Positions 18,791-27,055 are shown, numbered from the stretch's first letter. The stretch is DNA of 64,000 bases from Bacillus australimaris (GCF_001307105.1 NZ_LGYN01000027.1:124001-188000); one strand, 5' to 3'. Notes: generated by a model from the sequence alone, not told the origin. A program made the numbers and translations.

Positions 18791-18837
18791 CAGAATAATC
18801 ATCCATAGTCTATAAGAATGACCATTTGATTATTCTG
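18791..18837 (-). promoter_or_regulatory. aprE 5' leader stem-loop
   Basis: On the minus strand CAGAATAATCA (18837-18827) and TGATTATTCTG (18801-18791) form a perfect 11-bp stem that starts within a base or two of the predicted transcript 5' end. B. subtilis aprE has a like-placed 5' stem-loop that stabilises its mRNA. Confidence 0.75.
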
Positions 18838-18844
18838 TATATTC

Positions 18845-18873
18845 AGTTTAAGGGAAGTAGGCAAATAAGAGTA
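18845..18873 (-). promoter_or_regulatory. aprE sigma-A promoter
   Basis: Minus strand: TACTCT (18873-18868), 17-bp spacer, TAAACT (18850-18845). Both elements are weak and align base for base in spacing with the B. subtilis aprE promoter (TACTAA-N17-TACAAT), followed by the shared ACAGAATAATC start region. An alternative, TTGCCT-N17-TATACA, would start inside the hairpin arm. Confidence 0.65.
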
Positions 18874-19118
18874 GACCCGAATTTTTGTGAAAGTCCTAGC
18901 GAAAATTGGGGAATTAAGTCACTTGGAAATGATGGTAAATTATGTTTATTCTATTATTTTAGCGGTAGTCTATTAAAAAGGAAGTGTGCTTTTTTTCTCA
19001 TGATCCGTTTCTAGATAAATTTTCGAGACCCGAAAGGCCATAAAATAGGTATAATCGTCTAGTCTGTATTTCGAATTTCGATATAAAAAAATATTATTTT
19101 ATCATTGTTTCTATCATG
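18874..19118. other. Regulatory region upstream of aprE, no gene
   Basis: About 245 AT-rich bases between the aprE promoter and the yhfR terminator. No supported ORF. In B. subtilis the equivalent stretch binds DegU, AbrB, ScoC and SinR; no specific site can be assigned here by eye. Confidence 0.5.
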
Positions 19119-19150
19119 AAAAAAGAACCTGCTAAGATAACAGGTTCTTT
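19119..19150 (-). terminator. Terminator of yhfR
   Basis: AAAGAACCTG/CAGGTTCTTT; its first arm overlaps the yhfR stop codon. Confidence 0.8.
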
Positions 19151-19733
19151 AAGAAGGGGAGGTTTGAGTTAAATGGCTGACCACGTTGTAATCACGGACC
19201 TTCCATGTACCATCTGTCCATTCCACATTATTTAAGCAAGCATTGACTAGTCTCGTATTCTGTAGATCCATCTGTTCATCAGCTAAAGTGGTGAGTAAAG
19301 CATGAATAGCAGCACCGTGAGCCACGATCAGAACACGTTGATCTGGATAGGCAGCTCTGACTTTCTCAATCCCTTCTAGCATTCGATCTTGAATTGTCTC
19401 AAGTGGTTCCATATTCGGATACTGTTTATCTGGAAACAGCTTTTGACGCTCTTCAAGCGACATGCCTTCAGCATCACCGAAATCACGTTCAATGAAATCA
19501 TCCATGATGACAAGAGGGGCATGAACATGTTTTAAAATCAAGTGAGCTGTTTCTTTTGCCCTTGTTAGTGGGCTGGAAATGACAACGTCCCAATGGACAT
19601 CCTTTAAATAAAGTCCAGCTTGTTCAGCCTGCCATTTACCAGTGTCGTTTAAAGGGATATCTGTTCGTCCTTGAATTCGTTTCGCTGCATTCCAATCTGT
19701 TTCCCCGTGTCTAACTAGGCAAATTTTTGTCAA
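19149..19733 (-). CDS. yhfR: Histidine-phosphatase-superfamily phosphatase YhfR (PhoE-like)
   Basis: 194 residues of the phosphoglycerate-mutase-like branch. The phospho-acceptor His is in CLVRHGETDWN near residue 9; the second-half His lies in LIVAHGAAIHAL, and the acid residue in ERDFGDAEG. In Bacillus relatives this family (PhoE) hydrolyses a broad range of phosphomonoesters. Whether the target is a small metabolite is not visible. In this genome yhfO, yhfP, yhfQ, yhfS, yhfT and bioY, which flank it in B. subtilis, are absent. Confidence 0.88.
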   Translation of the reverse strand: MTKICLVRHGETDWNAAKRIQGRTDIPLNDTGKWQAEQAGLYLKDVHWDVVISSPLTRAKETAHLILKHVHAPLVIMDDFIERDFGDAEGMSLEERQKLFPDKQYPNMEPLETIQDRMLEGIEKVRAAYPDQRVLIVAHGAAIHALLTTLADEQMDLQNTRLVNACLNNVEWTDGTWKVRDYNVVSHLTQTSPS

Positions 19734-19794
19734 TCAAATCCCGCCTTTTCTATCTTTTCTTCTATTATACTAAAGCAGAAGAAAAAAGACTGGA

Positions 19795-21090
19795 TTAGCG
19801 ATTTGTTAGGCTTGTTAAGGATTCGACTGAGCTGGCGACTTGAGATACCGTTTGTTTGACTTCCTTCAACTCGTTAAGGAAGGTTTGAAGGTCAATTTCA
19901 ATTTTTCCGTTTTGATTTTTACTTAAATTCATGCTGCTTACGATATCATCGAAGAGTGAATTGATTTGAGTCATTTTTTCTTTACTGTCTGTCACAAGTA
20001 AATTCACGTCCGCAATGTGCTGTGACACAATGGCAATTTGTGAATTGGTATTGTTGACGAGTTCAGATACGGTTGAAACCGTTTTCTTTGTGTCCTCTGA
20101 TAATTTGCGAACCTCGTTGGCAACGACTGCGAAGCCTTTCCCATGTTCACCTGCTCGTGCAGATTCGATTGAGGCATTTAAAGATAACAAGTTCGTCTGT
20201 TCTGCAATGCCTGTGACAATCCCAAAGATTTGTTCAATTTGTTTGGCGATTTCTTCTAAACGCTTAATTTCTGTTTCAATCTTTGTCATGCTGCCATCAA
20301 TTTGGTTCATTTGTGTTTGTTGAATTTCTAATTCTTTTTTACCGCCGATCGATTTTTCTTCGACCTGTGCTGAAATTTGTGTTCCAGCTTGTGACATGTC
20401 CGCCATCTCATCAGATTTTGATACAAGCTTGTCTACTGCACTTGTTGTGTTTGAGAAGAGAGAGGCAAGTGAATTTGAAGTCTCTGTAATTTTTATATGT
20501 AGCTCCTTCTGTTGCTCTTCTGCTTCATCACGAATTTTAGAATATTCATTTTGAAATGTATCCAGGACAAGCTGCTGCTCTAAATTTAAGATTTTCGTCG
20601 TCGCTTTGACTGCTGACTGATATTCTTTGAAATCTTGGATATGCTGGGCAAATAAATCCATAATCGATAGCAGAAGGTCTTGGAATGCTGCCATATACCA
20701 TTTAGGCTGAAGTCCAATCCGTAAATGAACTTGTGCGATTTTAATTCGTTTTGCCACATAGGCTTCGTCAACCACACCTGCAAACATTTCGCTAATATGA
20801 ATACGGAGTGTTTTCTTCAAACGATCGACTGAACTATTGTCTTGAATGATATGCATCAAGGAAGATTCAACCTCTAAATTTTTATAAAATTTATCAACAA
20901 TATGTGCAATATCATCCTGAACAATTGAATTGAGCTGCTTGAGTATAAATAAATCCTGCTGCGTCAGGTCTATCATTTTAATTTGTTTGGCGATGTCCGT
21001 ATTATCCGAAAAGTTGATTCGTTTTATCCCGTCATCCTGCTGTGTGAAAAAAGCAGCGTTTTTGTTTTTCGTCTCTTTTTTAAATAACAA
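19795..21090 (-). CDS. hemAT: Haem-based aerotaxis receptor HemAT
   Basis: 431 residues, soluble. The N-terminal globin-coupled sensor (about 20-185) includes the proximal His in [20 protein letters not shown]. The C-terminal methyl-accepting domain (about 190-425) has the highly conserved hairpin [20 protein letters not shown] followed by [13 protein letters not shown]2 binding to the haem modulates CheA for movement toward or away from oxygen. Size matches B. subtilis HemAT (432). It is a single gene; the next upstream gene on the same strand is yhfW, about 90 bp away. Confidence 0.95.
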   Translation of the reverse strand: MLFKKETKNKNAAFFTQQDDGIKRINFSDNTDIAKQIKMIDLTQQDLFILKQLNSIVQDDIAHIVDKFYKNLEVESSLMHIIQDNSSVDRLKKTLRIHISEMFAGVVDEAYVAKRIKIAQVHLRIGLQPKWYMAAFQDLLLSIMDLFAQHIQDFKEYQSAVKATTKILNLEQQLVLDTFQNEYSKIRDEAEEQQKELHIKITETSNSLASLFSNTTSAVDKLVSKSDEMADMSQAGTQISAQVEEKSIGGKKELEIQQTQMNQIDGSMTKIETEIKRLEEIAKQIEQIFGIVTGIAEQTNLLSLNASIESARAGEHGKGFAVVANEVRKLSEDTKKTVSTVSELVNNTNSQIAIVSQHIADVNLLVTDSKEKMTQINSLFDDIVSSMNLSKNQNGKIEIDLQTFLNELKEVKQTVSQVASSVESLTSLTNR

Positions 21091-21181
21091 TGTGTTTGTC
21101 CCCCCGTAATCATCACAAATATCAGACTTTATGTTTTTTATCGGATAATAATGGATTTTTTAAAGGGAAAAGGGTGAAATT

Positions 21182-22714
21182 TTACAGTTCTTTATATGTC
21201 ATTTTTAGTGGTTTCTTAGCTGGACCTTCTACTACTTCTCCAGTAATAGAAAAACGTGAGCCGTGACACGGGCAGTCCCAAGTGCGGTCACTATTGTTCC
21301 AAGCGACTTCACAGCCTAAGTGAGTACACGTTGTATCGACAAGAAAGACCTTGCCATCTTCTGATTTAAAGGCGCCGCATTTTTTATGTTCATACGATAC
21401 AATGCCGCCTTCGCCAGGTTTTAAATCATCGATTGTTTGATCAGTCCGTTTTAATTTACCACTGATCAGCTTAGCGGCGACATTTGTATTTTCTTTTATA
21501 AAATCTTTAACGAATGAGTCAGAAACAAGTCTTGATGGTGTAAAAATCGATTCGTATGGATTTGATTTTCCTTCAATTAAATCACCGATAAGAGTGGCTG
21601 CCGCGTGGCTTGTGGTCATGCCCCATTTTCTAAAGCCAGTCGCTACAAAGATATTCTGTTGGTGTTTGGTCAAGCGGCCAATGTAAGGGATGTTGTCCAT
21701 TGTCACCATATCGTGTGTCGACCAGCGATACAGCACCTCTTCAATTCCAAGTACCGTATCTCCAAATGTTTCTAGTCCTTCATAGTGAGCGGATTCATCT
21801 CCGCCTTGTCCTGTTTTATGGCCTTCTCCTCCGATGAGGATGACTTCCTCGCCGTGCAGTTCTGCCGTTCTTAATGAGTGAGCAGGCTTATCAATTCCTA
21901 GGTACATCCCGTCTGGGAGAGGCTTCGTCGTTTTGGCTGCAACGACATAAGACTGCTCTGGATGCATTCGGGTGAAATAAAGTCCTTTCCCATCATAAAA
22001 AGGAAAGTGTGAACATGAAATGATATAACGCCCGGTCAGATGATGTCCGCTTTTGGTTATGACGGAAGGCCGATTCCCTTCGTTTACATCAACAGCGGTT
22101 GTGTGTTCAAAAATACGTACGCCTCGCTCTAGGAGCTTGTCGATTAGCGCATTGAGATAATGAAGGGGGTGAAACTGTGCCTGTTTTGTCATCGCAAGGG
22201 CTGCTTTGATGTCAGCGTCAAAAGGAAGTTTTGTTTTCCATTCTCTATCTATCCCGAGCTGTTTGTAGGCATCTAATTCTTTCTTTAACTTTTTTACGCC
22301 GCTTTCTTCCTTTGTATAAAGGTAAGCATCTTTTACCTCTAGCTGACAATCGATGTTGTACTCTTTGACACGTGTTTGAATGAGCTCTTTTGCTTTCTCA
22401 TTTGCTTCTACATACAAACGGGCTTTTGGCATGCCTATCTGCTGTATCAGCTCATGATAGTACACATCGTGCTGTGAGGTGATTTTAGCTGTCGTATGTC
22501 CGGTCGTACCTTGTAGCAATTGATCGGCATCAATGATGATCACATCCAGCCCGCGTTCTATCATTTCAAACGCCACAGCGATACCGGTAATACCGCCGCC
22601 GACTATAATGACATCTGCTGTGAGATCCTCACTGACAGCAGGAAAAGAATGCTTCTGACTGTCTGCTAGCCATAACGATTTTGCTTGTTCCATTCCTTTA
22701 TGTTCTTGTTCCAT
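21182..22714 (-). CDS. yhfW: FAD oxidoreductase with C-terminal Rieske domain YhfW
   Basis: 510 residues from the ATG at 22714, preceded by GGAGGGG; an upstream in-frame ATG at 22756 would add 14 residues but lacks a site. The N-terminal D-amino-acid-oxidase-type FAD domain has VIIVGGGITGIAVAFEM. The C-terminal Rieske 2Fe-2S domain (about 425-510) has CTHLGCE and CPCHGSRF, giving both Cys-His pairs. The fusion suggests electron transfer from a flavin-linked oxidation to the Rieske centre. The substrate is unknown. It is divergent from yhxC. Confidence 0.9.
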   Translation of the reverse strand: MEQEHKGMEQAKSLWLADSQKHSFPAVSEDLTADVIIVGGGITGIAVAFEMIERGLDVIIIDADQLLQGTTGHTTAKITSQHDVYYHELIQQIGMPKARLYVEANEKAKELIQTRVKEYNIDCQLEVKDAYLYTKEESGVKKLKKELDAYKQLGIDREWKTKLPFDADIKAALAMTKQAQFHPLHYLNALIDKLLERGVRIFEHTTAVDVNEGNRPSVITKSGHHLTGRYIISCSHFPFYDGKGLYFTRMHPEQSYVVAAKTTKPLPDGMYLGIDKPAHSLRTAELHGEEVILIGGEGHKTGQGGDESAHYEGLETFGDTVLGIEEVLYRWSTHDMVTMDNIPYIGRLTKHQQNIFVATGFRKWGMTTSHAAATLIGDLIEGKSNPYESIFTPSRLVSDSFVKDFIKENTNVAAKLISGKLKRTDQTIDDLKPGEGGIVSYEHKKCGAFKSEDGKVFLVDTTCTHLGCEVAWNNSDRTWDCPCHGSRFSITGEVVEGPAKKPLKMTYKEL

Positions 22715-22855
22715 ATTGTCCCCTCCAATGACTTGTTGTGTATAATTTTTCCACATTGCTGAAAATCATACATCTGAAAGGAAACAAGCATGCATACATA
22801 AAAAAACAGCCAACACATAAAAATAAACAAGATAAAAAGGAAGGAGTGGACTGTT

Positions 22856-23716
22856 GTGTCAACAAAACAGCCGAAGAAAACATTGCCGCCTCAGCACCAA
22901 AATGAACGACCTGGCCTTGAATATAAAATGAATCCTAGACCTGTTTTTGATCGAGAGGTGCCGGATAAAAAATTAGCAGGAAAAACGGCCATTGTGACAG
23001 GTGGAGACAGCGGAATCGGCAGAGCAGTCTCTGTCTTATTTGCGAAGGAAGGAGCCAATGTCGCCATTGTTTACTTAAATGAACATCGAGATGCAGAGGA
23101 GACAAAGGACTATATTGAGAAGGCGGGAGGCTCTGTCATTTTAATTTCAGGTGACTTAGGGGATGAGGCTTTTTCAAATGAGGTCGTCAAAAAAACAAAA
23201 GATGCTTTCGGTTCTATTGATATTTTGGTGAACAACGCTGGAGAACAGCATCCGCAAAAAAGCATAGAACAGATTACCTCACATCAGCTTCTTCGGACGT
23301 TTCAAACGAATATTTTTGCCATGTTTTACTTAACAAAAGCTGTTCTTCCTCATTTAAAAAAGGGAAGCAGCATCATTAATACAGCATCTGTCACTGCCTA
23401 TAAAGGACATGAAACGTTAATCGATTATTCATCCACAAAAGGGGCAGTTGTCACATTTACGAGATCATTATCCTTATCGCTCATTAAGCAAGGGATTAGA
23501 GTGAACGGGGTAGCTCCGGGCCCTATTTGGACACCGCTGATTCCATCAACCTTTTCGGAAAAAGAAGTTTCTGAATTCGGCGGAGATGTCCCAATGGAAC
23601 GTCCTGGTGAGCCAGTAGAGCTTGCGCCGAGTTATTTATTTTTAGCGAGTGAAGACTCCTCTTATATGAATGGACAAATGCTGCATGTAAATGGCGGAAC
23701 TATTTTAAATGGATAA
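22856..23716 (+). CDS. yhxC: Short-chain dehydrogenase YhxC
   Basis: 286 residues from a GTG start after GGAAGGAG. It is a classical-type SDR with the cofactor motif VTGGDSGIGRA, the NNAG motif in ILVNNAGEQ, catalytic Ser in NTASVTAYKG and the YSSTKGA Tyr-Lys pair. The N-terminal extension of about 45 residues (rich in Pro and basic residues) is typical of the general-stress SDR group with YdaD and YhdF. The NAD(P)-dependent substrate is unknown. It converges with yhzC. Confidence 0.9.
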   Translation: MSTKQPKKTLPPQHQNERPGLEYKMNPRPVFDREVPDKKLAGKTAIVTGGDSGIGRAVSVLFAKEGANVAIVYLNEHRDAEETKDYIEKAGGSVILISGDLGDEAFSNEVVKKTKDAFGSIDILVNNAGEQHPQKSIEQITSHQLLRTFQTNIFAMFYLTKAVLPHLKKGSSIINTASVTAYKGHETLIDYSSTKGAVVTFTRSLSLSLIKQGIRVNGVAPGPIWTPLIPSTFSEKEVSEFGGDVPMERPGEPVELAPSYLFLASEDSSYMNGQMLHVNGGTILNG

Positions 23717-23719
23717 CAA

Positions 23720-23768
23720 AAAACTTGCGGTAAAGAGACGAGTTGCTGTCTCTCTGCCGCAAGTAAAA
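23720..23768. terminator. Hairpin between yhxC and yhzC
   Basis: Outer stem ACTTGCGG/CCGCAAGT with inner AGAGAC/GTCTCT. The flanks are A-rich on the left, so termination is better supported for the leftward gene, but it may serve both. Confidence 0.65.
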
Positions 23769-23771
23769 TCA

Positions 23772-24008
23772 TCATGATTGATGTAAGCAGTGTTCTGCAT
23801 ATTGAGCTGACAGGTCATTGAAGCGTTTTTCATCACGCTGATCCAGTGCCTTATCAATCTCTTCTCTAAGGAAGGTTAAGCGCTGTTTATAAAGCGCTTC
23901 ATCTAAAACCATTTGAATATAGATGTCTAAAATAGTGACGCCGTTTTCTTCGGTTTTTTGGGTGTTGCGGGACTTCATGAGCTCAGCATACGTTTTTTTC
24001 TCTTTCAT
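23772..24008 (-). CDS. yhzC: Small protein of unknown function YhzC
   Basis: 78 residues, hydrophilic and largely helical: MKEKKTYAELMKSRNT at the N-terminus and a charged stretch ending in QYAEHCLHQS. It has no signal peptide or membrane segment. A GGGG-containing ribosome site precedes the ATG. Size and place between yhxC and comK agree with B. subtilis YhzC (IDEAL-domain-like small protein). The function is not known. Confidence 0.8.
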   Translation of the reverse strand: MKEKKTYAELMKSRNTQKTEENGVTILDIYIQMVLDEALYKQRLTFLREEIDKALDQRDEKRFNDLSAQYAEHCLHQS

Positions 24009-24147
24009 AAAGAATCCCCCCGATGCCTTTTTTATAGTATATGGATTGGCGGAGAAAAAATCAACAAGAATTTATAATTTTTAGACAATTTATTTTTGAG
24101 CAGAATCGACACCTCTTGTCCAATCGACAGGATGTGATATTTCTTTT

Positions 24148-24204
24148 AAAAAAGTCTTTTCGATAGATCGAATGAACTAAAAAATATGATAAAAAGATAA
24201 ATTT
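24148..24204. promoter_or_regulatory. Two ComK boxes 31 bp apart upstream of comK
   Basis: AAAAAAGTCTTTT (24148-24160) is a perfect AAAA-N5-TTTT box. AAAAGATAAATTT (24192-24204) matches with one change. The gap is exactly 31 bp, the spacing described for the autoregulatory comK site of B. subtilis. Confidence 0.7.
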
Positions 24205-24213
24205 TAATAAAAT

Positions 24214-24241
24214 TTGAAAAAATCCTGTCGTTTCTTATATG
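24214..24241 (+). promoter_or_regulatory. Putative comK core promoter
   Basis: TTGAAA (24214-24219) and TATATG (24236-24241) with a 16-bp spacer, directly after the ComK boxes. AT-rich sequence makes chance matches likely. Confidence 0.4.
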
Positions 24242-24298
24242 TTGGTGATAGATTAATAGTATCTTTAATAACCAAAAATTAACACAAGAGGAAATAAA

Positions 24299-24877
24299 GT
24301 GTCAGGAATTAGTGAAACACCTTTAGATTCATACGTCATTAACCAAACAACAATGGCGGTCCTTCCAGTTGAAGAAGGAAAACGAGTATATTCAAAAGTC
24401 ATAGAAAGAGAGACAAGCTTTTACGTTGAATTAAAGCCGATGCAAATTATTGAACGCAGCTGCAGATTTTTCGGCTCTAGCTATGCAGGCAGAAAAGCGG
24501 GAACATACGAAGTAACAGGAATTTCCCACAAGCCTCCCATTGTGATTGACTCATCCAATCATCTGTATTTCTTCCCAACTTATTCATCCAACCGTCCTCA
24601 GTGCGGCTGGATCTCCCACAAATACATTCATACTTTCCAGGAATCATCCCTCGGAGATACGGTGGTCATCTTTACAAATGAGCAAACCGTTAAACTTGAT
24701 GTCTCATATAAATCATTTGAGAGCCAGGTGCACCGGACAGCATATCTCCTAACGAAATTTCAAGATCGCCTAGATGGAGGTCTTCCTAAGAAACAAGAGT
24801 TTATGCTGTATCCAAAGGAGCAGCAGCTCAACCTTGTATACGATTTTATATTAAGGGAGCTTCGCAACAGATATTAG
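24299..24877 (+). CDS. comK: Competence transcription factor ComK
   Basis: 192 residues, the B. subtilis length, from a GTG after GAGGAA. The conserved core is intact: RSCRFFGSSYAGRKAGTYEV, then SHKPPIVID, RPQCGWISHKY and the C-terminal FQDRLDGG and EFMLYPKEQ segments. ComK binds AAAA-N5-TTTT boxes and switches on DNA uptake and recombination genes, including its own gene. The two boxes upstream support autoregulation. The gene is not interrupted by a prophage. addAB, a ComK target in B. subtilis, lies about 13 kb downstream in the same window. Confidence 0.95.
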   Translation: MSGISETPLDSYVINQTTMAVLPVEEGKRVYSKVIERETSFYVELKPMQIIERSCRFFGSSYAGRKAGTYEVTGISHKPPIVIDSSNHLYFFPTYSSNRPQCGWISHKYIHTFQESSLGDTVVIFTNEQTVKLDVSYKSFESQVHRTAYLLTKFQDRLDGGLPKKQEFMLYPKEQQLNLVYDFILRELRNRY

Positions 24878-24881
24878 TCAA

Positions 24882-24910
24882 AATCCAGCGGTAAAAGCAG
24901 CCGCTGGATT
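24882..24910. repeat. Inverted repeat after comK
   Basis: AATCCAGCGG/CCGCTGGATT, a perfect 10-bp stem with a 9-base loop just after the stop. The right flank is CCTTATC rather than a T-run, so it may protect the mRNA end or stop transcription only weakly. Confidence 0.6.
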
Positions 24911-24963
24911 CCTTATCTAGCACGGGTTTAGTAAGTCATCCTTTCATTCCCGAAGAAAAAATA

Positions 24964-24991
24964 TTGAAATTCATATAAAAAATTATATAAT
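24964..24991 (+). promoter_or_regulatory. Promoter of the 25030-27002 cassette
   Basis: TTGAAA (24964-24969), 16-bp spacer, TATAAT (24986-24991). The start is expected near 24998, about 30 bases before the small ORF. Confidence 0.55.
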
Positions 24992-25019
24992 TTAATTATG
25001 AATTATAAATTTTTATATG
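24972..25019. repeat. Large inverted repeat over the cassette promoter
   Basis: CATATAAAAA (24972-24981) pairs with TTTTTATATG (25010-25019), and the inner sequences continue with one mismatch. It spans the -10 element and the leader, as an operator would. Confidence 0.6.
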
Positions 25020-25029
25020 GTTTAAGGCA

Positions 25030-25161
25030 GTGAAAGTGGAGATACAAATCATTCCCAAGTCTATTTGTCCCGCTGTCAATATTCATGAAAAAGCATATCT
25101 CTTTCAAGATGGTGAAGTAGTAAAAGAGCTTGAGGTTGCTTGTAAAGGTAAACTTCAATAA
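25030..25161 (+). CDS. Possible 43-residue protein, unknown function
   Basis: Begins GTG with a weak AAGG upstream; translation starts MKVEIQIIPKSICPAVNIHE and ends VACKGKLQ. There is no signal peptide or membrane helix; it has two Cys, at residues 13 and 38. It lies between the promoter/palindrome and the YheO-like gene, 32 bp before that gene's start, in the same direction. I do not recognise the sequence. Position, orientation and acceptable codon use favour a real gene or a regulatory leader ORF, but the short length leaves doubt. Confidence 0.5.
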   Translation: MKVEIQIIPKSICPAVNIHEKAYLFQDGEVVKELEVACKGKLQ

Positions 25162-25193
25162 AACAACTGAAAAGAACAATGGAGTGAAGGAAC

Positions 25194-25865
25194 ATGTCAG
25201 AAGTGAAACATCAATTACAGCATTATATACCGATCGCCAAAACAATTGCGCAAATGTTTGGCCATTCTTGTGAAGTAGTGATTCATGACCTGACCCAGCC
25301 GCAATCATCCGTTATGTTTACGATCAACAATCATGTAACGGGGAGAGAAATTGGTCAGTCATTTGATCATTTGGTCAAGCAGGTTCTTTTGTCAGATGAG
25401 TTTGATGAAGATTACTTAGCAGGCTACGAAATCAAAACTGAGGATGGAAGAACCATTAAAGCTTCTACTACACTGCTTCGTGATGAAAAGGATCAGGTCA
25501 TTGGTGCGCTGTGTATTAATTACGACATGAGTGCAGTCAGTCATGTAAAAAAATTGATCGGTGAGCTTATTCCTGGCTTATCTAATGAGATGCCGGCAAA
25601 GCAGCGAAATGAAGACAAGGATTCAATGCAAAGTGTCGATGAAATTGCTGATCGTCTGATCGACCAAATCATTTCTCATCAAAAAGGGTCATTAAAAAAA
25701 CGGCAAGAAAAAATTGAACTCATTCGTTTTATGGATGAAAAAGGAATCTTCCTTATGAAAGGCTCTGTGGACAAAGTAGCAGAGCGCTTAGGGATATCAA
25801 AGGTAACGGTTTACAGCTATTTAGACGAATTGAAAAAAATGAAAGAATCAGAGGAAACAGTATAA
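25194..25865 (+). CDS. YheO-like PAS/helix-turn-helix regulator
   Basis: 223 residues. The N-terminal YheO-like PAS domain (about 5-115) includes SCEVVIHDLTQPQSSV and the GALCINYDMS segment. The C-terminal HTH_22-type DNA-binding domain (about 165-220) has the recognition helix region VAERLGISKVTVYSYLDEL. This is the architecture of YheO, DauR and CyuR regulators that sense amino acids or their breakdown products. It precedes the threonine-synthase-like gene by 27 bp, so co-transcription and ligand-linked control of that gene are likely. The effector is not known. Confidence 0.85.
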   Translation: MSEVKHQLQHYIPIAKTIAQMFGHSCEVVIHDLTQPQSSVMFTINNHVTGREIGQSFDHLVKQVLLSDEFDEDYLAGYEIKTEDGRTIKASTTLLRDEKDQVIGALCINYDMSAVSHVKKLIGELIPGLSNEMPAKQRNEDKDSMQSVDEIADRLIDQIISHQKGSLKKRQEKIELIRFMDEKGIFLMKGSVDKVAERLGISKVTVYSYLDELKKMKESEETV

Positions 25866-25892
25866 AGCATTGAATTTATTAGGGGGATGGCT

Positions 25893-27002
25893 ATGTTAAA
25901 AGAAACCTATATTTGTGCTTCCTGTCACGCAGTTTATCCAAGTACACCTTATATTTGGAAATGTAAGTGCGGCGGATTATTGAATATAGAATGGGAAAGA
26001 CCAGCCTTTTCAAAGGAACAGATTCAAAGCGGGCTACCTGGCATGTGGCGTTATGCGAGCGCACTGCCTTTTCACTCTGAAAGCAGTGTGTGGAAAGATA
26101 CGACCATGGGAGAAGGAGCGACGCCGCTTGTGCCGTTATCTGAAGAAGACCCGCACACATTTGTGAAAGTAGATTACATGATGCCTACGCTTTCTTTTAA
26201 AGATCGAGGTGCAGCTGTCTTGATCGCAAAGGCGAAGGAATGGGGTGTCAAAAAGATCATTGCGGACAGCAGTGGAAATGCAGGAACATCTTTTGCTGCC
26301 TATGCAAAGCGTACGCAAATGGAATGTGATATTTTCCTAGGAACAGGCACGTCACCGAAAAAAATCGCTCAAATCAGCGCTCATGGAGCGAATATCCGTA
26401 TGGTAGATGGAACAAGAGAGGAAGTAGCACAGGCAGCGCAGCTCGCAGTTCAGCAAGAGGGCACGTTTTATGCGAGTCACGTATTTAATCCGTATTTTTA
26501 TGAAGGAACAAAAACGTATGCTTATGAAATATGGGAGCAGCTTAGCGGCGCGCCGGATACTGTGATCATTCCTGTAGGGAATGGTACACTTTTATTAGGT
26601 GTTTACCAAGGATTCTGTGAACTCTTAGCGGAGGGGCTCGTGACGTCTTTGCCAAAAATCGTTGCCGTACAAGCCGAAAACTGTGCGCCGCTTGCACAGG
26701 CTTTTCATGAGCAGCGTCTCGATATAAAGTCAGTACAAAATAAAGGAACAATCGCTGAGGGCATTGCGATCGCAGCGCCTGCACGAGCAAAACAAATCCT
26801 TCACGCCATCAAGCAGACTGGCGGATACATCGTGACAGCGAAGGAGCAAGAGATCAAGAAGGCACACGCAGCACTTGCGGAAAAAGGGTTTTATGTTGAA
26901 CCAACAACAGCTGCCAATTATGCTGCTTATTTGAAGCATCAGAAAACTGCACAAGAACGGATTGTGCTGCCGCTATGCGGGGCAGGCTTAAAAGCTGTTT
27001 AA
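25893..27002 (+). CDS. Threonine-synthase-like PLP enzyme
   Basis: 369 residues from the ATG at 25893 (GGGGG six bases upstream; an ATG at 25887 is too close to the site). The N-terminus has a zinc-ribbon-like set of Cys (8, 11, 24, 26). The fold-type II PLP domain has the Schiff-base Lys103 in SFKDRG, the Asn loop SSGNAGTSFAAYA and the glycine loop PVGNGTLLLG. This is the threonine synthase outline, but the genuine thrC is normally with hom and thrB elsewhere. Partnership with a YheO-like sensor suggests a catabolic or ammonia-lyase role. A deaminase or a diaminopropionate-type lyase are other options. Confidence 0.8.
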   Translation: MLKETYICASCHAVYPSTPYIWKCKCGGLLNIEWERPAFSKEQIQSGLPGMWRYASALPFHSESSVWKDTTMGEGATPLVPLSEEDPHTFVKVDYMMPTLSFKDRGAAVLIAKAKEWGVKKIIADSSGNAGTSFAAYAKRTQMECDIFLGTGTSPKKIAQISAHGANIRMVDGTREEVAQAAQLAVQQEGTFYASHVFNPYFYEGTKTYAYEIWEQLSGAPDTVIIPVGNGTLLLGVYQGFCELLAEGLVTSLPKIVAVQAENCAPLAQAFHEQRLDIKSVQNKGTIAEGIAIAAPARAKQILHAIKQTGGYIVTAKEQEIKKAHAALAEKGFYVEPTTAANYAAYLKHQKTAQERIVLPLCGAGLKAV

Positions 27003-27055
27003 ATCCAAAGATGGAACACAAGTTGATCTCTCCTTATATGTAAATCATGCAACGC

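Noticed and set aside
18826..19014. Short plus-strand frame (62 codons) upstream of aprE
   Set aside because: It covers the aprE promoter and leader, has no ribosome site, and composition is AT-rich noncoding-like.
19050..19055. TATAAT upstream of aprE as an orphan plus-strand promoter
   Set aside because: No -35 partner at 16-18 bp and no gene downstream on that strand.
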